DNA of 5,504 nt from Treponema sp. Its GTDB lineage: Bacteria; Spirochaetota; Spirochaetia; Treponematales; Treponemataceae. The notes below the pieces were generated by a model, which searched no databases, was not told the DNA's origin, and saw only the letters and a list, made by a program, of their open reading frames with translations. Each line of letters opens with the position of its first letter. The first letter of the stretch is position 1. The stretch covers positions 1-5,504 of the forward strand of contig JAGABO010000098.1 in assembly GCA_017614655.1 (NCBI GenBank), written 5' to 3'. The position numbers were made by a program, and so were the translations under genes. Shown here in pieces: positions 1 to 5,398 of this stretch.

Positions 1-636
1 ACTTCAGAAAAAATAAAGAAAGCTAAAATCATTCCCGTAGTAAAGATAGATGATGTAAATAAAGCAGTTCCGCTTGCAAAATCTCTTTTAGAAGGCGGTA
101 TGACTGCAGTAGAAATTACTTTCCGTACGACAGAAGGAGATACCGGTTTTGAAAAAATTGCTTCCTGCATAAAAAAGATCCGCACAGAAGTTCCAGAGCT
201 TCTTACCGGGGCAGGTACCGTTATAAATCCCGTGCTTGCTGGAAAGGCGGTTGAAGCCGGTGCGCAGTTTATTGTTTCGCCGGGCTTTAATCCTTTAACG
301 GTCGACTGGTGCATTGAACATAAAGTGCCGGTTTATCCCGGAGTTGACAGTCCCTCTTTTGTTGAACAGGCGCTTGGAAAAGGTCTTAGCGTGCTTAAAC
401 TTTTTCCTGCTGAATTAATCGGCGGGGTAAAAATGCTTAAGGCTCTGGCAGGTCCGTTTCCGGGAGTTAAGTTTATGGCAACCGGCGGAATCAGCGAAAA
501 AAATGCTGCTGAATATTTTACCTGCCAAAACCTTATTGCTGTCGGCGGCAGCTGGATGGTAAAAGAGCAGCTTATTAATGAAGGGAAGTGGGAAGAAATT
601 ACTGCCCTTTCAAAAGCTGCTCTTTCTTTAGTTTAG
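1..636 (+). CDS. eda: 2-keto-3-deoxy-6-phosphogluconate (KDPG/KHG) aldolase, 5'-partial
   Basis: A class I aldolase that splits 2-keto-3-deoxy-6-phosphogluconate into pyruvate and glyceraldehyde-3-phosphate (Entner-Doudoroff and sugar-acid catabolism, cytosol). The frame is open from base 1. An internal ATG at 100 is not the start, because the codons before it encode the conserved first barrel strand (KIIPVVKID) and helix (AVPLAKSLLEGG). Counting from base 1, visible motifs are AVEITFRT (catalytic-type Glu38 and Arg42), GAGTVINP, SPGFNP, the Schiff-base lysine in LKLFPAE (Lys133, bases 397-399), GGVKMLKALAGPFPGVKF, ATGGIS and GGSWMV, all in family order. Probably only about 5-10 residues are missing. 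The segment between FRT and the VPE before GAGTV is about seven residues longer than in E. coli Eda as I recall it. It ends in TAG, 16 bases from the convergent acyltransferase stop. No dehydratase (edd) or kinase (kdgK) partner is visible; they may lie to the left. Confidence 0.93.
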   Translation, partial: TSEKIKKAKIIPVVKIDDVNKAVPLAKSLLEGGMTAVEITFRTTEGDTGFEKIASCIKKIRTEVPELLTGAGTVINPVLAGKAVEAGAQFIVSPGFNPLTVDWCIEHKVPVYPGVDSPSFVEQALGKGLSVLKLFPAELIGGVKMLKALAGPFPGVKFMATGGISEKNAAEYFTCQNLIAVGGSWMVKEQLINEGKWEEITALSKAALSLV

Positions 637-652
637 TTTATTCTTGTAAAAT

Positions 653-1543
653 CTACTTAATCTTTTCGATTTCGTCGTGCTGTTTTTCCAGAAGTTCCAT
701 GACGTGATCAATCATCTTCTGCTTAGGATCTTCTTCGTCTTCCGGAAGAGAAGCAAGGTATTCATTTCTGAACGGTTTGCATTCAATCGGCTCATGTCCG
801 GCAAAAACCGTTACTGCAGGAGAAACCAGATCATTGAGCATGTTTTCATCCTGAATTTCCAGAAGGCTTCCGTTAATGCTTACAAGAAGCACATAGTCAA
901 AAAGACGAAGGTAACTGTCTATTTCGCGAAGTCCGCGTTTAGTTTCCGGATGACCGGGGCGGTATCTGGTTCCGCTCGGGAAAACAAGAATTACTTCTCC
1001 GCGTTTTTTACAGTCGGTCATTGCGCGCATAGAAGCAAGATTGATTTTGCGTGCCTTAAGTTCTTCTGCCTTTGCTTCTTCTTCGGACTGTGCTGAAGCA
1101 GAATTTTTTTCACGGGAACGGGTAGGATAAATTACGACGCGCGAAAAGCTTTCTGCAAATGCACGAACTACAGGAGAGGCTTCGTTAAGCTTCATGCCTG
1201 CAACGGCAACAATTCTTTTTGAAAGGTCTGCAAGTTTTTCGTTTCCGGAATGCTCAAGCAGCCAGCAGAAGGATGGCAGGTCTGTGTTTGAAAAATGTTC
1301 CATAAGAATAAGGCCGCTCTTTCCTGATTTTACGAGGTCGTAGAATTTTTCGAAGTTTTCTGTTCCTTCGATGCGGCTTCCCGGAAGTGTGTTGTCTTCT
1401 ACAAGAATGTCCATGTATTTTCTTGTAGCAGGGTTTGCCTTCTGATAAACATTTGTGTCATCAATTTTTGCGGCTGCTTTTGAAAGCGATGCAAGATCCT
1501 TGAAAAGTGAAGCGTATTTTTCTTTAAGTGAAAGTTTTTCCAT
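653..1543 (-). CDS. PlsB/PlsC-type glycerolipid acyltransferase
   Basis: A 296-residue protein of the glycerol-3-phosphate/1-acylglycerol-3-phosphate acyltransferase superfamily, which moves an acyl group onto a glycerol phosphate backbone during membrane phospholipid synthesis at the inner face of the membrane. Block I is HFSNTD (His83, Asp88; the HX4D catalytic pair) after a hydrophobic GLILMEH strand. A block II-like arginine segment is VVIYPTRSR (136-144). Block III is ILVFPSGTRYRPG (185-197), close to the classic FPEGTR with Ser in place of Glu. A highly charged stretch (about 144-168) separates blocks II and III. I see no obvious membrane helix, and the N-terminal 60 residues are helical and polar, closer to soluble plant/chloroplast-type or PlsB-like enzymes than to short PlsC proteins. 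Which acceptor it uses cannot be read from sequence. The start is supported by GGAGA (about 1553-1557) some ten bases upstream and a strong promoter just beyond. Confidence 0.85.
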   Translation of the reverse strand: MEKLSLKEKYASLFKDLASLSKAAAKIDDTNVYQKANPATRKYMDILVEDNTLPGSRIEGTENFEKFYDLVKSGKSGLILMEHFSNTDLPSFCWLLEHSGNEKLADLSKRIVAVAGMKLNEASPVVRAFAESFSRVVIYPTRSREKNSASAQSEEEAKAEELKARKINLASMRAMTDCKKRGEVILVFPSGTRYRPGHPETKRGLREIDSYLRLFDYVLLVSINGSLLEIQDENMLNDLVSPAVTVFAGHEPIECKPFRNEYLASLPEDEEDPKQKMIDHVMELLEKQHDEIEKIK

Positions 1544-1576
1544 AAAATAGAATCTCCATAAATATTGCAGGCTCTT

Positions 1577-1605
1577 ATTTTAAATACTGTTCAATCTAAT
1601 GTCAA
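1577..1605 (-). promoter_or_regulatory. Sigma-70-type promoter of the acyltransferase gene
   Basis: Read on the - strand, a perfect -35 box TTGACA (1600-1605) is followed by exactly 17 bases and a -10 box TAAAAT (1577-1582, five of six consensus). Transcription would start near 1570, giving a leader of roughly 27 bases that contains the GGAGA ribosome binding site. It lies in the 90-base divergent gap, so the methyltransferase gene on the other strand must be read from overlapping DNA. Confidence 0.75.
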
Positions 1606-1611
1606 TTATCA

Positions 1612-1622
1612 CATAATATGAT
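1612..1622 (+). promoter_or_regulatory. Weak -10 region of the methyltransferase gene, possibly a near-leaderless transcript
   Basis: AT-rich bases just before the + strand gene contain two overlapping -10-like hexamers, CATAAT (1612-1617) and TATGAT (1617-1622), without a good -35 at 17-18 bases. Either would start RNA only about 5-10 bases before the ATG at 1634. No Shine-Dalgarno is seen in the bases before that ATG, which fits a leaderless or very short-leader message. The assignment is tentative. Confidence 0.3.
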
Positions 1623-1633
1623 ATAGTTGATTC

Positions 1634-2359
1634 ATGAACTTAGACAAAAACAAACCTGCGCTTTATCTGATTCCTTCTTCCATTGGTGACGGCGGATATC
1701 TGAATGAGGCACCGGTTCTTAATAAGGAAATCATTTCAGAAATAAGGCATTTTATTGTCGAAAATATAAAGACGGCCAAGCGTTTTATTGCGTCCTGCGG
1801 TCTTACGGATATAATTGATGACTGCACTTTTTATGAACTGAACGAACACACAGACCTTAAGGGAATCTCCGGTTATCTTGATCCGATTCTTAAAAACAAG
1901 GTTTCCATGGGTGTTATTTCTGAAGCAGGTTGCCCCGCTGTTGCAGATCCGGGGGCAGCCGCTGTTGAACTTGCCCACAAAAAAGGCATAAGGGTTGTTC
2001 CTCTTCCGGGTCCCAGTTCCATGATTCTTTCGGTAATGGCATCCGGTCTTAACGGACAGAGCTTTGCCTTTAACGGCTATCTTCCTGCAAAAGACGGGGA
2101 GCGCGAAAAAAAACTTCGTTCGCTGGAAGCCCGTGCCTGTAATGAAAATCAGACGCAGCTTTTTATAGAAACGCCTTACAGAAATCTTAAGATGTTTGCT
2201 TCGATTCTTAAAGTGTGTAAACCTTCTACAAGAGTCTGCATTGCATCGGGGCTTCTGTCTGAATCTGAATTTATTAAAACAAAAACTGTAGCCGAATGGA
2301 AGAAGTCAGAAGAGCCGCCTTTTAATAAAGTTCCGGCAGTATTTTTAATCGGGCGGTAA
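1634..2359 (+). CDS. SAM-dependent methyltransferase, tetrapyrrole-methylase fold, RsmI superfamily (Bacteroidota-like variant)
   Basis: A 241-residue protein of the tetrapyrrole (corrin/porphyrin) methylase fold, SAM-dependent, in the branch that includes RsmI, the enzyme that 2'-O-methylates C1402 of 16S rRNA. Visible blocks are the first strand and loop LYLIPSSIGD (10-19), SEAGCPAVADPG (96-107), VVPLPGPSS (121-129), FAFNGYLPAK (144-153) and FIETPYR (177-183). The middle and C-terminal blocks match RsmI, but the usual EDTR segment near residue 45 is replaced by IVENIKTAKRF (41-51), and Glu-Ala-Gly-Cys stands where RsmI has Asp-Ala-Gly-Thr. This combination is what I remember from the second RsmI-like protein common in Bacteroidota. 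An rRNA target is inference. ATG 1634 is the first possible start, because an in-frame TGA lies at 1628-1630, and no ribosome binding site is seen. It is followed after 3 bases by the kinase gene, so the two are probably co-transcribed. Confidence 0.85.
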   Translation: MNLDKNKPALYLIPSSIGDGGYLNEAPVLNKEIISEIRHFIVENIKTAKRFIASCGLTDIIDDCTFYELNEHTDLKGISGYLDPILKNKVSMGVISEAGCPAVADPGAAAVELAHKKGIRVVPLPGPSSMILSVMASGLNGQSFAFNGYLPAKDGEREKKLRSLEARACNENQTQLFIETPYRNLKMFASILKVCKPSTRVCIASGLLSESEFIKTKTVAEWKKSEEPPFNKVPAVFLIGR

Positions 2360-2362
2360 GTT

Positions 2363-2926
2363 ATGGAAGTAATAATCCTCATGGGAATAAAGCACTGCGG
2401 AAAATCAACACAGGGGCGCATTCTTAGCGAAAAGCTTAACTATAATTTTTATGATGTTGATGATGTGATTCTTGAACTGAATAAAAAATCTCCGAGAGAA
2501 ATTTATTCACAGTCCGGAGAAGAAGCATTTAAATCAGCAGAAGAAAAAGCCTGTGTCTTTCTTAAAGAAAAAATTCTTGCTTCGGATAAGGGGGCAGTAA
2601 TTGCAACCGGAGGCGGAATCTGTAATAACCCTGCAGCTTTGGAAGTTCTTCATACTCTCGGAAAGTTCATTTTTCTTCGTGCAGAAGAGAAGGTTTCTCT
2701 TGAACGGATTCTGCGTGAAGTTTCACAGGATGAAAACGGAAACTTTACGGGGCTTCCGGCTTATATTGCAAAAAAAAATCCGCATTCACTAAAAGAAGTG
2801 AAGCAGATTTTTCACGGGTTCTTTACAGAACGCACGAAACTCTACAAAAAGATTGCAGACGTTTGTGTAAACCTGACCGATGCTTCTAAAGAAGAAAATG
2901 CCGGCCAGGTTCTGGAAGTTGTTTAG
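2363..2926 (+). CDS. aroK: Shikimate-kinase-like P-loop kinase
   Basis: A 187-residue nucleoside-monophosphate-kinase-fold protein closest to shikimate kinase, which phosphorylates shikimate at the 3-hydroxyl with ATP in the cytosolic aromatic amino acid pathway. Seen: Walker A GIKHCGKST (8-16), the paired acids of YDVDD (Asp31, Asp33), GEEAFKSAE (52-60) at the GExxFRxxE position, ATGGGI (81-86) for the glycine-rich shikimate loop, and ERTKLYKKIAD (156-166) holding the late RxxxY arginine. Two usual residues differ: the shikimate-binding Arg of the FR motif is Lys57, and no RPLL-type lid arginine is evident in about 121-135 (SQDENGNFTGLPAYI). The enzyme may still use shikimate, or may have drifted to another small hydroxy acid. 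No other aro gene is in view. The start sits 3 bases after the methyltransferase stop, with only a weak GGCGG-like site. The TAG stop overlaps the TAA of the convergent slyD. Confidence 0.75.
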   Translation: MEVIILMGIKHCGKSTQGRILSEKLNYNFYDVDDVILELNKKSPREIYSQSGEEAFKSAEEKACVFLKEKILASDKGAVIATGGGICNNPAALEVLHTLGKFIFLRAEEKVSLERILREVSQDENGNFTGLPAYIAKKNPHSLKEVKQIFHGFFTERTKLYKKIADVCVNLTDASKEENAGQVLEVV

Positions 2927-3471
2927 GAACAGTTTCCGCAGTTACAGTCACCGCTGTCACAGCCGCCTTCTCCGCCACAACCGCTGCAACCTCCGCATCC
3001 GCCTCCACAGCAGCCGCTGTTAAGGGCATCAAGTTCTTCCTGAGTTGCGTTTCTTACATCAAGAACTTCTATATCAAAATGAAGCCTTACTCCTGCAAGC
3101 TCGTGGTTTGCATCAACTGTAATTTCGTTGCCGTCAATTTTAGTAATCTTAACAATCTGAGGTCCTGCCGGAGTACCTGCCTGAAACTGCATTCCGACTT
3201 CGAGTTCAACCTGAGTGTCAAAATTTTCGAGCGGAACCTTTGCAACGAGGCGTTCGTCTCTTTCGCCGTAACCGTCCTTCGGTTCAAGAACTGCCGAAAA
3301 CTTATAGCCGGGCTCTTTTCCTTCTATAAGTTCTTCGAGCTTCGGAAGAATAAAGTTGTTGCCGTGAATGTATTCAAGCGGTGCTTTTCCGACTGATGTA
3401 TCAATAAGATCGCCTTCATCATCCTTAAGCGTGTAATTAATTGTAACGTAAGCGTTTTTTTCTGCCTTCAT
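2923..3471 (-). CDS. slyD: SlyD-type FKBP prolyl isomerase and metallochaperone with Cys-rich tail
   Basis: A 182-residue cytosolic peptidyl-prolyl cis-trans isomerase and chaperone that in other bacteria also delivers nickel to hydrogenase or urease maturation. The FKBP domain is split: residues about 1-70 (VTINYTLKDDEGDLIDTS, PLEYIHG, GYGERDE) and 126-140 (GVRLHFDIEVLDV), with the insert-in-flap chaperone domain in about 71-125 (VPLENFDTQVELEVGMQF, ITVDANHELAG). The HELAG motif is typical of SlyD. After a short linker the tail (152-182) is Gly/Cys rich with nine cysteines (154, 155, 159, 162, 165, 171, 176, 178, 181) and no histidine; residues 1-153 have no cysteine. The tail is therefore a likely metal-binding module, but thiol-only rather than the His/Cys mix of E. 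coli. It lies downstream of nfu with a 9-base gap. Which metal it binds is not known. Confidence 0.93.
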   Translation of the reverse strand: MKAEKNAYVTINYTLKDDEGDLIDTSVGKAPLEYIHGNNFILPKLEELIEGKEPGYKFSAVLEPKDGYGERDERLVAKVPLENFDTQVELEVGMQFQAGTPAGPQIVKITKIDGNEITVDANHELAGVRLHFDIEVLDVRNATQEELDALNSGCCGGGCGGCSGCGGEGGCDSGDCNCGNCS

Positions 3472-3476
3472 TAAAA

Positions 3477-3482
3477 TCTCCT
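3477..3482 (-). promoter_or_regulatory. slyD Shine-Dalgarno overlapping the nfu stop codon
   Basis: On the - strand the junction reads TAGGAGATTTTAATG. The AGGAGA ribosome binding site shares bases with the TAG stop of nfu and lies six bases before the slyD ATG. A ribosome ending nfu would stand on the slyD initiation site, which fixes the slyD start and predicts translational coupling. Confidence 0.75.
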
Positions 3483-3720
3483 ATTCGTCCTGAACAACTT
3501 CTGTTATTTCGGGACAGGTTTCCTTAAGGTAGCGTTCAACTCCCATTTTAAGCGTCATAACTGCCATAGGACAGGAACCGCAGGCGCCTGTAAGCCTTAA
3601 GTGAACCTTGTTTTCTGAATCAATTTCTATGAATTCCATATCGCCGCCGTCTGCCATAAGCTGCGGACGGAATGCATCGAGTGTTTCCTTAACCTTCTGA
3701 ATTAATGCCTCATCTGCCAT
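3481..3720 (-). CDS. nfu: NifU C-terminal-domain (Nfu-type) Fe-S cluster scaffold/carrier
   Basis: A 79-residue single-domain protein of the NifU-C/Nfu family, which holds a [4Fe-4S] or [2Fe-2S] cluster between two subunits and passes it to apo-proteins in the cytosol. The sequence has the family helix LDAFRPQLMADGGDMEFIEI (14-33), the strand HLRLTGAC, and the essential CxxC in GACGSCPMA (Cys47, Cys50), then the helix TLKMGVERYLKE and EITEVV at the end. A further cysteine (Cys69) follows the last helix. The length is that of free-standing Nfu proteins, with no A-type or IscU-like N-terminal domain. A full GGAGGT ribosome binding site precedes the ATG. It is the first gene of a two-gene unit with slyD, so an Fe-S carrier and a thiol-rich metallochaperone are made together, which suggests a shared role in metal delivery (inference). 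Confidence 0.92.
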   Translation of the reverse strand: MADEALIQKVKETLDAFRPQLMADGGDMEFIEIDSENKVHLRLTGACGSCPMAVMTLKMGVERYLKETCPEITEVVQDE

Positions 3721-3725
3721 ATTGT

Positions 3726-3731
3726 ACCTCC
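3726..3731 (-). promoter_or_regulatory. nfu Shine-Dalgarno
   Basis: GGAGGT on the - strand, five bases upstream of the nfu ATG; a near-perfect anti-16S match that fixes this start and suggests strong translation. Confidence 0.75.
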
Positions 3732-3761
3732 GTTTATGTTATCGGTTAATGATAGAGTTTG

Positions 3762-3871
3762 CATGAAAACAGGCGGAAGCGAAGGCTCGTTTCATAAAAA
3801 ATATCTGCAACGAGCGGAGCAAAGCGAATCCGTTTTTTTGAAACGAACTTCGCTGGAAGCCTGTTTTCATG
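3762..3871. repeat. 110-base imperfect palindrome between antiporter and nfu
   Basis: Two 33-base arms (3762-3794 and 3839-3871) are inverted copies of each other: 13 perfect pairs (CATGAAAACAGGC), a purine internal loop (GGA opposite GGAA), 7 pairs (AGCGAAG), a small bulge, then 8 pairs (TCGTTTCA). A run of A6 facing T7 can lengthen the stem inward. The loop has its own alternative pairing: GCTCGTT (3785-3791) is the exact inverse of AACGAGC (3809-3815), so an inner hairpin competes with the long one. No U-run follows the long stem on either strand, so it is not a textbook terminator. It fills most of the gap between the antiporter stop and nfu. It could be a MITE-like or REP-like dispersed element, a structured leader of nfu-slyD, or a processing/stabilising hairpin. 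Confidence 0.85.
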
Positions 3872-3892
3872 GAAATTATAGTATTGACCTAT

Positions 3893-3921
3893 AAAATAAT
3901 GGAATTAGCCGAGACTGTCAA
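3893..3921 (-). promoter_or_regulatory. Candidate promoter for nfu-slyD inside the antiporter 3' end
   Basis: On the - strand TTGACA (3916-3921) is followed by 17 bases and TATTTT (3893-3898, four of six consensus). The -35 box lies in the last codons of the antiporter (Ile-Asp-Ser), so it could be chance. If used, RNA would start near 3886 and the 110-base palindrome would be in the nfu leader, about 165 bases long. Confidence 0.35.
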
Positions 3922-5398
3922 TTTTACGGTGGAGTTCAAGGATGCGGTTGTGGATATAGTGATCAACTGCAAACTTCTCCATCATGCCGTAAACGTGATT
4001 TTCTGAATCAAGAATCGGGATTGCTTCCATGTCATAGTCACTGAATTTTTTGTAGACGGAAGGCAGCTCTTCATCCGGTGAACAGAAGCGGTTTGTTTTG
4101 TCCATAATGTCGATTGCAAGAAGCGAGTCGGCAAGTTCACCAATTAAGAGAGTCTCTTTCAAATGTTCAAGCGTAATAATCCCCAGAAGAAGTCCGTTTG
4201 AATCTGCAACGGCAAAAGTCTGGTTAGAGTTGCTTTCGAATTTTTTAAGAATCGAAACAATGTGCTCCGTTTCGTGAACAATTGACTTGCTTTCCCTGCA
4301 GCACAGTTTTTCTGTTCCCCAGGTAACGTCGCTTACCCTTGTCGTTTTAAGTATGTCTTCTTCGGTAACATCAAGCCCGGCTTCTCCTGCCTTTACAATT
4401 CCGTGTTTTACACAGACCGGACCAAGCAGCTGAACTATAAAAGTTGTTGCCGTAATAATCAGCATAATCTGCGGCCCGATTGAATCAGGAAAATCATTTC
4501 CGGCTGCAATGCTTAAACCGATTGCAACACCTGCCTGACTTAAAAGACACCATGGAAGGTATTTTTTTACGGTAACAGGTGCTTTCGTTATTTTTGCTCC
4601 AAGACGTGCACCGATTGATTTTCCAAGTGTGCGGCCTGTTACGTAGATAAGGGCAACAAGACCAAGTACTGGAGTTACAACCCAGACATTAAGTTTTGCT
4701 CCGACGAGAACAAAGAATAGTACGTAAACCGGCGGAGTAAATTTATCAACAAGGTTAAAGACAGGTCTTGTTTTTGCAGGAGCAAAGTTTACCATAAAGA
4801 AACCGATGCTCATTGCCGCAAGAATGTTGTCCAGATTAAGAAGAACGCAGACACCGGTGCAGAGGAAAAGACCGCCGAGAGCAAAAGAAAGGACACGGCC
4901 TTCTTCGTTCATAAGGTTTTTGATTATGAGCGAAAGTACAAGTCCGAATGCACTTCCCATAAGAATTGAACCGAATATGTCGCGAGCGATATTCAGAAGC
5001 TGCATGGAAAAAGAAACGCTTTCTCCTCCTAAAAGCGGGCGTGCAAGAGTAGAAGCAACGGCATACAGGATAAGGGCTACGGCATCATCCATTGCAACAA
5101 TGCCGAGTACTGTTGTAGTAAGTGGACCGCGGGTTCTGTATTCTTTAAGAACATCTGTTGTTGCGGCAGGTGCAGTTGCAGAACAGATTGCGCCAAGAAT
5201 GAGTCCGAAAGAAGCTGCAAAATAAATGTTGCGTTCAAAATAATAGACTACTGCCGTTACAAGAAGTCCGACTACAAAAAAAGGAGTGATTGATTCACCA
5301 AGAAGAATTCCTATGAACTGCTTTCCGTACTTTTTGATTACGCCGAGTTTAAGTTCAGCTCCGATAAGAAAGCCTATGAGGGAAAGTGCAACTGTATT
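3905..5398 (-). CDS. CPA2-type cation:proton antiporter with C-terminal CBS pair, N-terminus missing
   Basis: A membrane Na+(K+)/H+ exchanger of the monovalent cation:proton antiporter-2 type. The ATG at 5092 is not the real start: the frame continues upstream with family sequence (ALSLIGFLIGAELKLG, ILLGESITPFFVVGLL, ICSATAPAATTDVLKEY, GPLTTTVLGIVAM) up to about 5398. Counted from there the protein shows 497 residues. The paired aspartates of the ion site are at 104-105 (MDDAV), several hydrophobic helices follow, including SQAGVAIGLSIAAG, then a soluble tail. That tail (about 368-483) reads as two CBS motifs (FAVADSNGLLLGIITLEHL; MEAIPILDSENHVYGMM), which in other transporters sense adenine nucleotides. 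The first one or two helices, roughly 60 residues, are absent. Between 5093 and the in-frame stop at 5438-5440 there is no ATG, GTG or TTG, so the gene is cut, not merely mis-started. The transported ion is not readable. Confidence 0.88.
   Translation of the reverse strand, partial: NTVALSLIGFLIGAELKLGVIKKYGKQFIGILLGESITPFFVVGLLVTAVVYYFERNIYFAASFGLILGAICSATAPAATTDVLKEYRTRGPLTTTVLGIVAMDDAVALILYAVASTLARPLLGGESVSFSMQLLNIARDIFGSILMGSAFGLVLSLIIKNLMNEEGRVLSFALGGLFLCTGVCVLLNLDNILAAMSIGFFMVNFAPAKTRPVFNLVDKFTPPVYVLFFVLVGAKLNVWVVTPVLGLVALIYVTGRTLGKSIGARLGAKITKAPVTVKKYLPWCLLSQAGVAIGLSIAAGNDFPDSIGPQIMLIITATTFIVQLLGPVCVKHGIVKAGEAGLDVTEEDILKTTRVSDVTWGTEKLCCRESKSIVHETEHIVSILKKFESNSNQTFAVADSNGLLLGIITLEHLKETLLIGELADSLLAIDIMDKTNRFCSPDEELPSVYKKFSDYDMEAIPILDSENHVYGMMEKFAVDHYIHNRILELHRKIDSLG

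Noticed and set aside
100..102. ATG on + as the aldolase start
   Set aside because: The 33 codons before it encode the conserved first strand and helix of the barrel, so the gene enters from outside the window.
634..660. Terminator between the aldolase and the acyltransferase
   Set aside because: The 16-base gap and its flanks form no convincing stem followed by a T-run.
677..1096. 139-codon + frame opposite the acyltransferase
   Set aside because: Antisense to a well-supported gene, Phe/Cys-rich low-information protein, no ribosome binding site.
1736..2421. Two ~80-codon - frames opposite the methyltransferase
   Set aside because: Antisense shadows with no motif, and the + frame is strongly supported.
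2940..3015. Repetitive GCC/CAG-rich DNA at the slyD end as a repeat array
   Set aside because: It is explained by Gly/Cys codons of the metal-binding tail; there is no regular unit or spacer.
3079..3396. 105-codon + frame and a 66-codon - frame inside slyD
   Set aside because: Both overlap the clearly conserved SlyD coding sequence in other frames and show no motif.
3762..3871. Palindrome as a rho-independent terminator of the antiporter
   Set aside because: The stem is too long and no U-run follows it on either strand; the T7 and A6 runs lie inside the loop side.
3875..3880. Perfect TATAAT on - before the palindrome as an nfu promoter
   Set aside because: No acceptable -35 at 16-18 bases and no extended -10 TG; the TTGACA at 3916-3921 is 35 bases away, too far to pair with it.
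5092..5092. ATG on - as the antiporter start
   Set aside because: It lies at the DD ion-binding motif; conserved family sequence continues upstream for about 100 codons.
4806..5225. 139-codon + frame opposite the antiporter
   Set aside because: Arg/Ser/Pro-rich antisense shadow of membrane helices; no family motif.
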